From: Acidimicrobiales bacterium
GTDB taxonomy: Bacteria; Actinomycetota; Acidimicrobiia; Acidimicrobiales; Poriferisodalaceae
Assembly: GCA_009843525.1 (NCBI GenBank)
Contig: VYDH01000032.1
Coordinates: forward strand, 1-46,260
Length of the DNA stretch: 46,260 nucleotides
Direction: 5' to 3'
Shown here in pieces: positions 1-9,630 of this stretch; position 1 is the first letter of the stretch; each line of letters starts with the position of its first letter. Made by a program: the position numbers and the translations under genes. Under the pieces are notes generated by a model. It did no database searches. It was given only the letters and a program-made list of their open reading frames with translations, and was not told where the DNA came from.

Positions 1-88
1 ATCTTCGACACCATGGCCGCATATATGCAACAAATTCCCCACTCAGGACACTAGTCTGATACTGCACAATTCGGGTGGGGAGGATGTC

Positions 89-349
89 ATGGCGGATACC
101 TGGCAGGTGCAGGAGGCCAAGTCTCGCTTCAGCGAGTTTCTCCAGCGCAGCCTGAGCGACGGGCCCCAGACGGTGACGCTGCGCGGCGTGCCGACTGCTG
201 TGCTGGTGCCGATCGAGGAGTGGGAACGACTCCAGCGCAACGCTCGCCCGGACCTCAAGGACTGGCTGCTGGCACCTCATGCCCGCACTGATCATCTGAC
301 TCCGCCTCGGCGGGGCTTCCAACGCCGGCGCCCACCGGACCTCGGCTGA
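89..349 (+). CDS. Phd/YefM-family antitoxin
   Basis: Small 86-aa protein with the N-terminal pattern of type II antitoxins of the Phd/YefM family: W-Q-V-Q-E-A-K-S-R-F-S-E-F, then a strand with V-T-L-R-G and A-V-L-V-P-I-E-E-W, the usual DNA-binding and dimerisation half. The C-terminal tail is basic and proline/arginine rich, where these antitoxins normally carry the toxin-binding segment. A strong GGGGAGG ribosome site sits just before the ATG. The gene lies 5 bp upstream of a PIN-domain toxin gene, the usual antitoxin-first order. Role by family: neutralise the toxin and repress its own operon. Family call is confident; activity is inferred. Confidence 0.88.
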   Translation: MADTWQVQEAKSRFSEFLQRSLSDGPQTVTLRGVPTAVLVPIEEWERLQRNARPDLKDWLLAPHARTDHLTPPRRGFQRRRPPDLG

Positions 350-354
350 CTCCC

Positions 355-765
355 GTGTACCTGCTGGACACCAACATCGTTTCCGAACTGCGCCGGACGC
401 GTCCGCACCCGTCAGTCGTCGAATGGGTCCGGGGGACTCGCTCAGGGGACATGTTGCTCTCAGCGGTGACCATCGGCGAGATCCAGGCCGGAATCGAAAT
501 CACCCGCGAGCAGGATCCGGCAAAGGCCGAAGAGCTGGAGGCTTGGCTGGAAGAGCGGGTGCTCGGCGGCTTCGACATCCTGGCGATGGATGCAGGCGCC
601 TGGCGCGAGTGGGCTCGGCTGATGCATCGCCGTTCAGACACGCTGCTGCTGGATGCGATGATCGCTGCCATCGCAAGGGTGCACCGGCTGATCGTCGTGA
701 CGAGAAACGTCCGCGACTTCGAGCCGTTCGACGTGCCTCTGCTCGACCCGTTCGGCTCGCACTAG
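355..765 (+). CDS. VapC-like PIN-domain ribonuclease toxin
   Basis: A 136-aa PIN-domain protein starting at a GTG (355) five bases after the antitoxin stop. The acidic metal-site residues are recognisable: D in Y-L-L-D-T-N near residue 5, E in T-I-G-E-I-Q-A-G, and D in L-L-L-D-A-M-I-A near the C-terminal third, followed by V-V-T-R-N-V-R-D-F typical of VapC toxins. By family it is a Mg-dependent RNase that cleaves RNA when the antitoxin is lost. With the upstream gene it forms a complete two-gene toxin-antitoxin operon. About 60 bp separate its end from the convergent sulfate-activation operon. Confidence 0.9.
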   Translation: MYLLDTNIVSELRRTRPHPSVVEWVRGTRSGDMLLSAVTIGEIQAGIEITREQDPAKAEELEAWLEERVLGGFDILAMDAGAWREWARLMHRRSDTLLLDAMIAAIARVHRLIVVTRNVRDFEPFDVPLLDPFGSH

Positions 766-823
766 CCGGCACGGCGGCGCGGGCATCTGCGCAGGCTCGG
801 GCCTGGCCTGAGGAGTCTGTCTC

Positions 824-1426
824 TCAGCGGTCGGGCGTCAGCGGGAGGGCGACGAGGAGTTGGGCGACGCAGGCGTCGAGGGGCTGGGAGGTGTCGACGG
901 TGATCTCGGGGGAGGGCGGCGGTTCGTAGGGGGCGGAGACGCCGCTGAAGTCGGGAATCTCGCCGGCCCGGGCCTTCACGTACAGGCCCTTGGGGTCGCG
1001 GGCTTCGCACACGTCGAGCGGCGTGTCGACGTGCACCTCAACGAAGGCGCCGTCGGGATGGATAGCACGCACTTGGTCGCGGTCGGCGACGTAGGGCGAG
1101 ATGAACGCCGTCAGCACGACGATGCCAGCGTCGGTGAACAGGCGGCACACCTCGCCGATGCGGCGAATGTTCTCGGTGCGATCCTCCGGGGAGAAACCCA
1201 GATCTCGGTTCAGGCCGAAGCGGATGTTGTCGCCGTCGAGCACATACGCCGCTATGCCGCGCTGCAGCAGTGCTTCTTCCAGTGCGAACGCCAGGGTCGA
1301 CTTGCCGCTGCCCGACAGGCCGGTGAACCACACCGTCATGGCGTGATGGCCGAAGTGCGCTTCGCGGTCGGCACCGGTCACCCGACCTTCGGCCCGCACG
1401 ATGTTGCGCGACACAGGTTCGTTCAC
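824..1426 (-). CDS. cysC: Adenylylsulfate (APS) kinase, stand-alone CysC
   Basis: 200-aa APS kinase that phosphorylates APS to PAPS, the sulfate donor. P-loop G-L-S-G-S-G-K-S-T at about residues 36-44, then [16 protein letters not shown] and the conserved F-I-S-P-Y at 108-112, as in active CysC enzymes. I place the start at the GTG whose last two bases lie in the cysNC stop (GTGA overlap, 1423-1426); a longer reading frame upstream only overlaps cysNC. It is the last gene of the minus-strand operon. It is a second APS kinase, since the preceding gene already carries a fused kinase domain. The canonical loop here, against an altered loop in the fused copy, suggests this one supplies the main activity. 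Confidence 0.93.
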   Translation of the reverse strand: MNEPVSRNIVRAEGRVTGADREAHFGHHAMTVWFTGLSGSGKSTLAFALEEALLQRGIAAYVLDGDNIRFGLNRDLGFSPEDRTENIRRIGEVCRLFTDAGIVVLTAFISPYVADRDQVRAIHPDGAFVEVHVDTPLDVCEARDPKGLYVKARAGEIPDFSGVSAPYEPPPSPEITVDTSQPLDACVAQLLVALPLTPDR

Positions 1427-3291
1427 GGCGTGCTCGGTCCTCTCAGGAAGCCGCGCTCGGTGAGCATGCGCAGGATCGCCTCGACGCACTCGTCGACGCT
1501 CTGGGCGGACGTGTCGACCCGCAGGTCGGCATCGGTCGGCCGGTCGTAGCGAGCCGTGACGCCGGGGAAGCGCGGAATCTCGCCCTGATCAGCCATCGCA
1601 TACAGGCCGTGGGGGTCACGCTCGCGGCAGACCTCGATGGGCGTGTCGACGAACACCTCCACGTAACGCTCCGCACCGACAAGATCGCGGGCACGTTGTC
1701 GAACCACGTGATCGGGCGCCACCAGCGCGGCGATGGCGATCAGCCCTTGGCCGTTCGCCAGCCGTGCAACCTCGGACACCCGGCGCAGGTTCTCCGAGCG
1801 TTCCTGGGTACTGAACCCCAGGTCACGGGAGATTCCCATGCGGACGTTCTCACCGTCGAGGCGGATCGACACCTTGCCCCGATCGAACAGCTCTCGCTCC
1901 AGCGCCGTGGCCAGGGTGGACTTGCCGGCCGCAGTGAGCCCGGTGAGCAAGATGGTGCACGGCTGCTGGCCGAAGCGGATGGCCCGTTCCGCATCGCTGA
2001 TCTCCGAACGCTGACGAACGAGCGCCGCATCGGGCGTGCGGTCCCACGCCGAGGCCGCCCCGATGATCATGCCCGCGGCCACCGTTGCGTTGGTGAGCCG
2101 TTCGACGAGCACGAATGAACCCGTCGCTCGGTTGGCGTTGTACGGATCGAACGCGAGCTCCCGGTCGGACGTGATGACGCAGTGCCCGATGTCATTGAGC
2201 CCGAGGCCCGGTGCCTGTTCATGTGCGCCGGAATCGATGTCGATCCGATGCCGGATGCTGCGAATCGTGCAGTTCGACACAGCGTTGGCGGCCTGGAGCA
2301 GGTAGGAGCTGCCGGGCTCGGCGCCGGCCTCGGCCATCCACACCACCATGGCGTCGAGGTCGTGTGCTCGCTGCGGTTCGCCTCCCGGCGTCACCAGCAG
2401 ATCGCCCCGGCTGATGTCGATGTCGTCGGCGAGCGTCACCGTTACCGCCCGCCCCGGCCCGGCGAGATCGAGGTCGCCGTCGAAGGTTGCGATCCGTTCC
2501 ACGGCAGAGCTGAGTCCCGACGGCAGCGCCACGACTTCATCACCCGGCCGGAGCGTTCCCGAGGCGATGGTGCCGGCGTACCCGCGGAAGTCCGCATCGG
2601 GGCGAGACACCAACTGCACCGGCATGCGGAAGTGCACGGTGTCGATCCCGCTGTCAATGCTGACCGTTTCGAGGTGTTCCAGCAGCGGCGGCCCGTCGAA
2701 CCAACCCAGGTTGTCGCTGGCGTTGACGACATTGTCGCCCAGCAGCGCCGACATCGGCAGGAAGTACGGCTCGCCGAACCCGAGGGCCTTGGCGAAAGAG
2801 CGGTAGTTCTCGCAGATCTCGGTGAACCGATCCTGCGACCAGCCGATGAGGTCCATCTTGTTGACCGCGACCACGACCCGGCGGATGCCCAACAGGCTGG
2901 CGATGTGGCTGTGGCGCTTGGTCTGGGGCAGCACACCGTGGCGGGCATCGATCAGGATGACCGCGAGGTCGCAGGTCGAGGCGCCGGTCGCCATGTTGCG
3001 CGTGTACTGGGGGTGCCCGGGGGTGTCGGCGATGATGAACGTGCGCCGATCCGTGGAGAAGTAGCGGTACGCCACGTCGATGGTGATGCCCTGTTCCCGC
3101 TCGGCCCGCAAGCCGTCCATCAGCAACGCCAGATCGACCTGATCGCCTGCTGAGCCGTGGGCCGCCGAGTCTGCCGCCAAGCCGGCCAGCACGTCCTCGT
3201 AGATGAGCCGCGAGTCATGCAGCAGCCGGCCGATCAGCGTCGACTTCCCGTCGTCGACGCTGCCGCACGTCAGCAGGCGCAGCAGATCCAT
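1423..3291 (-). CDS. cysNC: Bifunctional sulfate adenylyltransferase subunit 1 / APS kinase (CysNC)
   Basis: 622-aa fusion. The N-terminal ~430 residues are the CysN GTPase: P-loop G-S-V-D-D-G-K-S-T at 10-18, D-T-P-G-H in switch II, N-K-M-D for guanine, then EF-Tu-like beta barrels. It drives ATP sulfurylase with CysD. The C-terminal ~190 residues are an APS kinase domain with P-loop G-L-T-A-A-G-K-S-T around 451-459 and D-G-E-N-V-R-M-G. The usual F-I-S-P loop is replaced by L-V-A-P at 523-526, so this kinase half may be weak or altered. The start is the ATG sharing its A with the cysD TGA stop. A reading frame running farther upstream merely overlaps cysD. Acts in the cytoplasm. Confidence 0.95.
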   Translation of the reverse strand: MDLLRLLTCGSVDDGKSTLIGRLLHDSRLIYEDVLAGLAADSAAHGSAGDQVDLALLMDGLRAEREQGITIDVAYRYFSTDRRTFIIADTPGHPQYTRNMATGASTCDLAVILIDARHGVLPQTKRHSHIASLLGIRRVVVAVNKMDLIGWSQDRFTEICENYRSFAKALGFGEPYFLPMSALLGDNVVNASDNLGWFDGPPLLEHLETVSIDSGIDTVHFRMPVQLVSRPDADFRGYAGTIASGTLRPGDEVVALPSGLSSAVERIATFDGDLDLAGPGRAVTVTLADDIDISRGDLLVTPGGEPQRAHDLDAMVVWMAEAGAEPGSSYLLQAANAVSNCTIRSIRHRIDIDSGAHEQAPGLGLNDIGHCVITSDRELAFDPYNANRATGSFVLVERLTNATVAAGMIIGAASAWDRTPDAALVRQRSEISDAERAIRFGQQPCTILLTGLTAAGKSTLATALERELFDRGKVSIRLDGENVRMGISRDLGFSTQERSENLRRVSEVARLANGQGLIAIAALVAPDHVVRQRARDLVGAERYVEVFVDTPIEVCRERDPHGLYAMADQGEIPRFPGVTARYDRPTDADLRVDTSAQSVDECVEAILRMLTERGFLRGPSTP

Positions 3292-4214
3292 CAGAAGTAC
3301 CCCTCGCGCTTCTTCTGTTCCATGGAGCCCGACTGGTCGAAGTCGATCACGCGGCCTTCCCGCTCCGACCGGGTGGCCACCAGCATCTCGCCGATGATCT
3401 CGGGCAGCGTGGTGGCCGTCGATTCGATCGCCCCCGACAGCGGGTAGCAGCCCAGCGTGCGGAACCGGACCAGCCGCTGGGTGACCGTCTCGCCCTCGTC
3501 GAACACGAACCGGTCGTCGTCCACCATGATCAGCACGCCCTCGCGCTCCACCACGGGCCGCTCGGCGGCGAAGTACAGCGGCACGATGGGGATCTCCTCG
3601 AGGTGGATGTACTGCCACACGTCGAGCTCGGTCCAGTTGCTCATGGGGAACACCCGGATGGACTCGCCCTTGTTGACCCGCCCGTTGTAGAGATTCCACA
3701 GCTCGGGCCGCTGGTTCTTCGGGTCCCAGCGATGATGCGCGTCACGGAAGCTGAACACCCGCTCCTTGGCCCGCGACTTCTCCTCGTCGCGCCGGGCACC
3801 CCCGAATGCCGCGTCGAATCCGCCCGCGTCCAGCGCCTGCCGGAGCGCCTGGGTCTTCATGATGTCGGTGTAGTTCTTCGAGCCGTGGTCGAACGGGTTG
3901 ATGCCCTGGGCGACGCCGTCGGCATTGGTGTGGACGATCAGCTCGAAGCCGATCTCGGCGGCCATGCGCTGGCGGAACGAGATCATCTCCCGGAACTTCC
4001 ACGTCGTGTCCACATGCAGGAGCGGGAACGGGATGCGGCCGGGGAAGAACGCCTTGCGGGCCAGGTGCAGCAGCACCGAGGAGTCCTTGCCGATCGAGTA
4101 GAGCATGACGGGCCGCTCGCACTGGGCGACCACCTCGCGCATGATGTGGATGGCCTCTGCCTCCAGTTGCTCGAGATGGGTCAGTCGCAGCTCGGCTGGC
4201 AGGGTTGCGCTCAT
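3291..4214 (-). CDS. cysD: Sulfate adenylyltransferase subunit 2 (CysD)
   Basis: 307-aa PAPS-reductase-fold ATP sulfurylase subunit that makes APS from ATP and sulfate, powered by CysN GTP hydrolysis. PP-loop S-I-G-K-D-S-S at 40-46, the L-H-V-D-T-T-W-K-F segment, [13 protein letters not shown] and the long C-terminal [10 protein letters not shown] region are standard for CysD. The start is the ATG that overlaps the previous gene's stop (ATGA, 4211-4214); an in-frame ATG 45 bp upstream would lie deep inside that gene. Translationally coupled to cysNC through a TGATG junction. Placement after two sulfotransferase genes suggests it feeds sulfation, not only cysteine synthesis. Confidence 0.96.
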   Translation of the reverse strand: MSATLPAELRLTHLEQLEAEAIHIMREVVAQCERPVMLYSIGKDSSVLLHLARKAFFPGRIPFPLLHVDTTWKFREMISFRQRMAAEIGFELIVHTNADGVAQGINPFDHGSKNYTDIMKTQALRQALDAGGFDAAFGGARRDEEKSRAKERVFSFRDAHHRWDPKNQRPELWNLYNGRVNKGESIRVFPMSNWTELDVWQYIHLEEIPIVPLYFAAERPVVEREGVLIMVDDDRFVFDEGETVTQRLVRFRTLGCYPLSGAIESTATTLPEIIGEMLVATRSEREGRVIDFDQSGSMEQKKREGYF

Positions 4215-6508
4215 CGGATACCTCGCGACTCCTCGACGAGGACTTGGCTCGCTTCCCACAGCTTGGTGCCGTTGGCCGGGTCAGATGCGCGTTCTGACAC
4301 CTGCTTGCGGTGCATCAGGTGCAGGTAGAGGCCCGTGGAGCTGCCGGCCTCGGGAGCGCAGCAGAGGTAGATGACCGGATCGATGGCGTCCGCAGGCGAC
4401 CGGAACAGCCGACGCAGCGCCGGATCGACGACCGGCTTCAGCATCGGCGGGGCCTCGCGGGCGATGTTCGTCGCGACGCCGCCCGGGCACAGCGAGTGCA
4501 CGGCGACGTCGACGCCGTCGCCGGGGTTGAGGCGGCGCGACAGCTCGGTGGCATAGGTGCAGAGCGCCAGCTTGCTCAGGCCGTAGTGCCGCATGGCATC
4601 CCTCATGCCATAGGGCGTGAAGGCGTCGAGACGCTCGATGTCGAGGTCGGCGCTGGAGCGGTGCGCTTCTGAGGAGACGAACACGATTCTCGGGGTGTCG
4701 CCGCCGGCCTGCGACGGGTCGATCACGCCGTCGGCCAGCCAGCGGTCGATCATCACGCGGTTGGCCAGGAAATGCACGGCGAGCATGGTGTCGTAGCCCT
4801 GCGGGGACTGCCTCGCGGCAGGAGTCATGAGGCCGGCGTTCATGAGAGCGATGTCGACGCGAGCGCCCCGGTCACGCAGCTCGTCGCAGCTGCGATGAAC
4901 CGACCGGAGATCGGCGAGGTCCACCTCGACCAGCTCGGCGCTTTCCGAGCCGGACTCCCGCTTGATCTCGTCGCAGATCGTGTCGTGGCCCGGGCGGCAC
5001 GCCAGGATCATCCTGCCGCCACGCCGGGCGAGCTCGACGGCGGCAGCTCTGCCCAGCCCGCTGTTGGCACCGGTCACCAGGCACGTCTTGCCGTCGATCC
5101 GCACGTCGTCGGGGACCCGATCGACATCGGGAGCCTTCGGGTTGCGGAGGTCGCGGACCGCCGTCACCAAGGCTCCGACGAAATTGCTGTCGCCAAGCCC
5201 GCGTCCCGGCTGCCCCGCATCGGCGGGCTGTTCGGCGGCGGGCTGCTCGGCGGAGCGGCGCTGGTCGCTCTCAATGGGGATTGCGTAGGCCTCGCGGTAG
5301 GCCGCGAACGTCTCGTCGATCGTGTCGTCGGTCAAGCCGAAGTCCCCCAGCCGGTAGTCGTGCCTGCCGAAGCGGTTCTTCGGGTTCGCCTCCAGGTACT
5401 GCGTGGCCGCCCCCGATGCGCGTTCGTCGAAGGGGATTCCTGCGTGCTCGCAGATGCGCCGGACCTCGGCGACCGGGTCGGCCATGAGGTCGTAGTACGA
5501 CACGTCGACGAATTGCCCGGCCGGCGATTCCGCCCGAACCTCCATGGCCCGCATCACCATCCGGTGCGTCTTGGCGCTCCAGTGGCGACCGATCTCGACC
5601 GGATCGACCTGATCGCTGAACATGCCGCGGCCGTGGGCGACCATGCTGCAGAACGAGGCGAGCGCGATGCGCGGATCTCGATGGGTCTGCACAACGGTCG
5701 CGCCCTCGAACACGCGTAGGAGCACGTCGAGATGCTCGAGGTGATGCGGGGTCTTGAGCACCCAAGTGCGGCCGGGCCGCTGCCACGACAGCACCTGCAG
5801 CACCTGCCGGAGATACTCGTACGCCGGGGTGTGGTCCTGGGCTTCCAGCCACCGGGCGTAGGTCGGCACATGCATCGTCGCCTCGGCCGACTGGCTCATG
5901 AAGCACAGGTCCAGCAGCAGCACGTCTTCCTCTGGCTCGTCATGGCTGATCGGGTGGATGGCCATGAACTCGGGCGCCAGGTACGAGATCGACTTCTGAG
6001 CGAGCACCGCCTGCCGCTTGCGTGCCCGTTCGGCGCGGTCGCTGTCTGGGGCGCCCGGCACCGGCATCAGGGCCTCGGCGCCGGAGAGGCCGCGGAAGTC
6101 CGGATGGGAGATCAGCAGCCGATGCAGCAGGGTGGTGCCGGTGCGCTGCAGGCCGGTGATCACGATGACTGTGCCAAGGTCGATGTCGGCGATCTCGGGA
6201 TGCCGTCGCAGCAGCTCTGAGATCCGGAGCCGCTGCACCAGCGCCCCGGTGAGGCGGGACCGCTGAATCAGGCGGCCGGTCGCGCTCAGGCGGGCTTCGG
6301 CGTTGATCGAGGTGACCAGCACCTCCAGGGCCTCGGCGTGACCGTCGTCGCCGAAGTCGCTGAGGCCGGTCTTGCGCCGCGCAGCCTCACGCAGCGCCTC
6401 AGCGTCCAAGCGGTCAGACAGACCGAGATTCGAGCCGGCCCGGCCGAGCCGGTTGAGAAGCCGGACCGGGGCGGGGCGGAAGGGGTGCTCGTAGTCGGTG
6501 GAGGTCAC
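4211..6508 (-). CDS. Sulfotransferase-short-chain dehydrogenase fusion protein
   Basis: 765-aa two-domain protein. Residues ~1-400: sulfotransferase of the Sulfotransfer_3-like group, with the PAPS 5'-phosphosulfate loop G-L-Q-R-T-G-T-T at 119-126 and downstream T-H-R-D-P-R as in the 3'-phosphate-binding region. A Gln/Ala/Pro-rich linker follows around 425-445. Residues ~470-750: SDR with T-G-A-N-S-G-L-G at 479-486, N-A-G, and the Y642-x3-K646 catalytic pair. By family it could transfer sulfate to an alcohol and oxidise or reduce a carbonyl/alcohol on the same or a related substrate. It overlaps cysD by 4 bp, tying it to PAPS supply. The fusion is unusual. Substrate unknown; the neighbouring hydroxylase suggests a lipid or sterol-like alcohol. 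Confidence 0.85.
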   Translation of the reverse strand: MTSTDYEHPFRPAPVRLLNRLGRAGSNLGLSDRLDAEALREAARRKTGLSDFGDDGHAEALEVLVTSINAEARLSATGRLIQRSRLTGALVQRLRISELLRRHPEIADIDLGTVIVITGLQRTGTTLLHRLLISHPDFRGLSGAEALMPVPGAPDSDRAERARKRQAVLAQKSISYLAPEFMAIHPISHDEPEEDVLLLDLCFMSQSAEATMHVPTYARWLEAQDHTPAYEYLRQVLQVLSWQRPGRTWVLKTPHHLEHLDVLLRVFEGATVVQTHRDPRIALASFCSMVAHGRGMFSDQVDPVEIGRHWSAKTHRMVMRAMEVRAESPAGQFVDVSYYDLMADPVAEVRRICEHAGIPFDERASGAATQYLEANPKNRFGRHDYRLGDFGLTDDTIDETFAAYREAYAIPIESDQRRSAEQPAAEQPADAGQPGRGLGDSNFVGALVTAVRDLRNPKAPDVDRVPDDVRIDGKTCLVTGANSGLGRAAAVELARRGGRMILACRPGHDTICDEIKRESGSESAELVEVDLADLRSVHRSCDELRDRGARVDIALMNAGLMTPAARQSPQGYDTMLAVHFLANRVMIDRWLADGVIDPSQAGGDTPRIVFVSSEAHRSSADLDIERLDAFTPYGMRDAMRHYGLSKLALCTYATELSRRLNPGDGVDVAVHSLCPGGVATNIAREAPPMLKPVVDPALRRLFRSPADAIDPVIYLCCAPEAGSSTGLYLHLMHRKQVSERASDPANGTKLWEASQVLVEESRGIR

Positions 6509-6532
6509 CGTGCCCCTCCAGTGCCCGCGGGA

Positions 6533-7729
6533 TCAGCCACGGTGCAGTTCCGCAAGGCTGGCGTGCTTGACTACCCGGCAGCCCGGCTGGGGGTGCTCGG
6601 CGGCCCGTACCCAGCGGAAGCACATCGTCCCCGAAGTGTGCCCTGCGGTGTCGATCCAGTTCGGCAGGCCGGGATCGGCGTGGGCTACCACTATCCGCAC
6701 AGAGCCGTCGGCCTCGTAGCTCGCGAGGTGACTGTTGGTGTGGATGGTGTAGTGGCGGTAGTCCAGCGACTCCATCCAGTAGTTGTTGAGCTGGAAGTTC
6801 CAGAGTTCGCAGTCGGGCGGCGTGGCCTCGATCACCAGCGCTTCGTCGGGCTCGAGCGCCCAGTGGCTGTGGTAGTAGGCGATGTTGGGGTCCCCGCCGG
6901 CCGCGAGCGACACGTCCGGGTCGAACCGAGGCAGCTCGTTGGTGTGTTTCTGGAAGTCGCGCGCCCATTTCGCGAACAGCAAGGGCGCTCCCATCACCAG
7001 CGAGCCGGCGTTGCGGAGCCCGTCATCGAGCGCCTTCGCCGTCAGATGGGACGCACGAGCCTCGGCAGGAGCGCAGTTGATGCGCTCGATGGTGAGCTCA
7101 GCGGGAGTCTCGGCGTTGCGGTCGCCGTAGGTCTGGCGCACCACGAGCACGCCCGTCTCCGCCGTCATCGGCAGCCAGTTGCCCTCGTGCGGGGTGCTGC
7201 TGAGGACCAGCTCGAAGTGCCCGTCGGCGTCGATGTCGATGTCGTCGGATTCGAGGTAGCCGGTGGGGGGCAGGCCGCCGCCTTGGCCGTAGTGGCCGGC
7301 CTGGGTGCCGAAGCTCAAGTAGGCGATGTCGTTGCGGCGGCCGGTGATCCTGTACTCGTACGTCCCGTCGAGCACTGCCGTCAGGTAGAAGTTGTCGGGG
7401 TTGTCTGCGCCCATCTTGGTGGTCTCGCCGACTACACGGTGCAGCACCGGCGCCTTCGGGTCGGCGTGCTCGACGAAGGCCATCAGGCCTGCTCGGGCGA
7501 TGCGGCTCAGGTACCGGTAACCCTCGGCTTGGTCGAACGCATTCCGCGGCGTTCCGGGAAATTGCAGTGCAGCCCCCGCCGCCTTGAGCGAATCGCAGAA
7601 CTCGTCCCACGACTGCCCGCTGGTGACCCGCTGGTCAGCCACGTCGTCGGGCGACGTGCCCCGGAGCTTCCACACCCACCCAGAGATGCCCCGAATCCCC
7701 GCGAGCAGACCGATGACGAACCTTCGCAT
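6533..7729 (-). CDS. DUF1214 domain protein
   Basis: 398-aa protein. The N-terminus is hydrophobic and basic (R-R-F-V-I-G-L-L-A-G-I), compatible with a signal anchor or membrane association. The remainder resembles DUF1214/DUF1254-type proteins: G-T-Y-E-Y-R-I-T-G-R-R-N-D, a beta-rich middle, and the C-terminal W-N-F-Q-L-N-N-Y-W-M-E-S and P-G-L-P-N-W-I-D-T-A-G-H segment typical of DUF1214. Biochemical function is not established in this family. It sits 24 bp upstream of the sulfotransferase-SDR gene and 39 bp downstream of another sulfotransferase gene, so it belongs to the putative sulfation operon, perhaps as a lipid-handling or accessory protein. Confidence 0.8.
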   Translation of the reverse strand: MRRFVIGLLAGIRGISGWVWKLRGTSPDDVADQRVTSGQSWDEFCDSLKAAGAALQFPGTPRNAFDQAEGYRYLSRIARAGLMAFVEHADPKAPVLHRVVGETTKMGADNPDNFYLTAVLDGTYEYRITGRRNDIAYLSFGTQAGHYGQGGGLPPTGYLESDDIDIDADGHFELVLSSTPHEGNWLPMTAETGVLVVRQTYGDRNAETPAELTIERINCAPAEARASHLTAKALDDGLRNAGSLVMGAPLLFAKWARDFQKHTNELPRFDPDVSLAAGGDPNIAYYHSHWALEPDEALVIEATPPDCELWNFQLNNYWMESLDYRHYTIHTNSHLASYEADGSVRIVVAHADPGLPNWIDTAGHTSGTMCFRWVRAAEHPQPGCRVVKHASLAELHRG

Positions 7730-7768
7730 GGCGTACGTCTACTGACTGGAGCGGGCCGACGGCAACGC

Positions 7769-8518
7769 TCAGCGGTTCTGCTGCGGCGCCGGCCGGAGCC
7801 GGTGGGCCGCCATGGCGTCGTAGAGCGGCAGGCTGCGTTCGTACATCTCATTCAGGCGCGGCGTCTCGGCGAGCGGCGGGTACTCGGTGCGCGGCGGCGC
7901 GATGCCGGTGCTTCGGCGCAGGTTGTCGTGCCACGGGCCAGTGCCCTCGCCGTACCAGCTCACCTCGGTGCGTTCGCCCGATTCCCACGACAGCGCCTCG
8001 GTAATGAACTCGATACCCACTGCTGCGCAGAATGCCCGGATAGTTCCGTCGGGATCGCCGGTCAGGTCGGCGGCGTCGATGACCGGCGGGGGAGCACCGT
8101 CACGGTCTGCAATCCGGCCGAACAGCCGGTGCAGCGACTCGAACCCGACCTCTTCCCACGTGCAGTCAGGCCAGTGATGACCTAGGCCTTGGATCACCCG
8201 TCTCGGCTCGCGGATCAGGAACGTGTTGGTCATCGCTGCGAGCTTGGCCTCGTCGAGATCGTGCTCGACCGAGTAGGCGAAGTCCTTCACGAATACGTTG
8301 CGGCGCTCGGCAAGCGCAGTGATCTCAGTCCAGAACGCTGCGTAGGTGTGGCCAGTTCGCGCTTCGACATGCGCGTCCCGCTGTGACCGGCGGTCCTCGC
8401 CGTAGTAGTAGAGCTCGTTCCAGGGCTCGTGGAAGCACTCGAAATCGCCTCGCTGACGCATCATCCACTCGAATGCAGTCGAGATCGAACGCGGCGTCGC
8501 CCACAGGGTCAGGAACAT
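7769..8518 (-). CDS. Sulfotransferase-family protein (short form)
   Basis: 249-aa protein. The extreme N-terminus, L-T-L-W-A-T-P-R-S-I-S-T-A-F, is the phosphosulfate-binding strand-loop-helix of a compact sulfotransferase-like family. F-L-I-R-E-P-R-R-V-I matches the R-x-P-R region that contacts the PAPS 3'-phosphate. F-H-E-P-W near residue 30 is also characteristic. By family it transfers sulfate from PAPS to a hydroxyl acceptor; the acceptor cannot be read from sequence. The ATG at 8518 lies inside the end of the hydroxylase gene (10-bp overlap), so the two are translationally coupled: hydroxylation followed by sulfation is an attractive reading. Some members of this family are annotated only as sulfotransferase-like. 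Confidence 0.82.
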   Translation of the reverse strand: MFLTLWATPRSISTAFEWMMRQRGDFECFHEPWNELYYYGEDRRSQRDAHVEARTGHTYAAFWTEITALAERRNVFVKDFAYSVEHDLDEAKLAAMTNTFLIREPRRVIQGLGHHWPDCTWEEVGFESLHRLFGRIADRDGAPPPVIDAADLTGDPDGTIRAFCAAVGIEFITEALSWESGERTEVSWYGEGTGPWHDNLRRSTGIAPPRTEYPPLAETPRLNEMYERSLPLYDAMAAHRLRPAPQQNR

Positions 8519-9510
8519 CGAGACCGGTGAGTCAGCACGGCCGCGCCTTCGGGTGTTCCATCGTGCCAGGCACCGATCATCTCATCGAGCGGCGACTCAT
8601 AGCCGCCGTAGTTGCATTCGATGAACCGGTGATGGATCTGATGGTGGAAGTCGCCCAGCTCGAACCTGGCCTGAGGACCGGTCCGAGGGCCCAGCAGCAG
8701 GGCGTCGTAGCCGGTGTGGGACAGAGGCGCCCCGAGGCCGTGGTGCATCATCATGAAATACAGGTGCAGCGGGTGCGACGGCAGCAGGAACAGCAGCACC
8801 ACGTCGGAGAACAGCACGAGATGCTCGGCGGGGTGCATCGACAGCCCCGACCACGGACCGACGTTGGTATTGCGGTGGTGCCACGAGTGGACGTAGCGAT
8901 AGGCGGGGCCGACGTGCAGGAGCCGGTGATGGGCCGAGAAGTACAAAATCGACCACCACGGGATGATGATCAGGAACGCCACGAACCAGACGGGATTGGC
9001 GTCGAAGGAGATGAGGCGCGCGTGCCCGTTGGCGTACGCCCACAACATCATCGACTCGAACCCGGTCCAGATCACCACGGCCGGCACCAGTGTGAGCACG
9101 ACGTTCTCGCGCACTTGGTTTCCGAACAGGAACACCCGCTTGTTCCGACCGAACGGCCGAGCGTCGTAGCGCAGTGAATCGCCCTGGCGGCGGACGACGT
9201 AGAACCAGACATGCAGCCCGCCGGCAACGAGCGTCACCAAGATCAGGTTGCGAAGCCAGATTCCGAAGATCCAGCCGAACTCAAGGCTCTTCGTGCGCTC
9301 GAGCGATGGCATGAACCATGCCCAGATCCCGAACGCCACCGCCAGCATGAAGAAGCGCGAACGCAGCGGCAACCAAGTACGCCCGAGATGTATCGCAATG
9401 GCGACGGGCCGCGGCGGCCAATGCAGGAACGGCGCCGAGCGCAGCGGCAATTCCGGCGCATAGTTCCACATTGCCCGCCCGCCTTCGGGCGACGATGACG
9501 TCAAGGGCAT
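8509..9510 (-). CDS. Fatty acid hydroxylase / sterol desaturase superfamily membrane protein
   Basis: 333-aa polytopic membrane protein with several hydrophobic segments and the di-iron histidine clusters of the superfamily: H-H-R-L-L-H, then H-S-W-H-H, and near the C-terminus H-H-Q-I-H-H. These enzymes use O2 to hydroxylate or desaturate lipids and sterols. I choose the ATG at 9510, preceded by a G-rich site (GGGGGTGA). A GTG 24 bp upstream in frame, and an ATG at 9471, are alternatives. First gene of the minus-strand operon leading into two sulfotransferases and the PAPS genes, so its hydroxyl product is a candidate sulfate acceptor. Confidence 0.88.
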   Translation of the reverse strand: MPLTSSSPEGGRAMWNYAPELPLRSAPFLHWPPRPVAIAIHLGRTWLPLRSRFFMLAVAFGIWAWFMPSLERTKSLEFGWIFGIWLRNLILVTLVAGGLHVWFYVVRRQGDSLRYDARPFGRNKRVFLFGNQVRENVVLTLVPAVVIWTGFESMMLWAYANGHARLISFDANPVWFVAFLIIIPWWSILYFSAHHRLLHVGPAYRYVHSWHHRNTNVGPWSGLSMHPAEHLVLFSDVVLLFLLPSHPLHLYFMMMHHGLGAPLSHTGYDALLLGPRTGPQARFELGDFHHQIHHRFIECNYGGYESPLDEMIGAWHDGTPEGAAVLTHRSRCS

Positions 9511-9566
9511 CGCATCACCCCCGAGCAACCCCACGCTGCTGCCGTCAGACCTCTCAGCCTGCTACC

Positions 9567-9578
9567 TACACCAGTGTA
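9567..9578. promoter_or_regulatory. Palindrome in divergent promoter region
   Basis: Perfect inverted repeat TACAC-CA-GTGTA between the divergent hydroxylase/sulfation operon (start 9510) and the cupin gene (start 9631). Its position suits an operator for a dimeric regulator acting on one or both directions. No regulator gene is adjacent. Seen in sequence; function inferred. Confidence 0.35.
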
Positions 9579-9630
9579 TGTTCGGAATCCAGGGCACGGA
9601 CCGCCATGCCACAGCCCGAAACGGGGCAGC

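Noticed and set aside
1423..3699. A 758-codon open frame for cysNC starting at 3699
   Set aside because: The first ~137 codons are antisense-like low-complexity translation overlapping cysD. The true start is the ATG at 3291.
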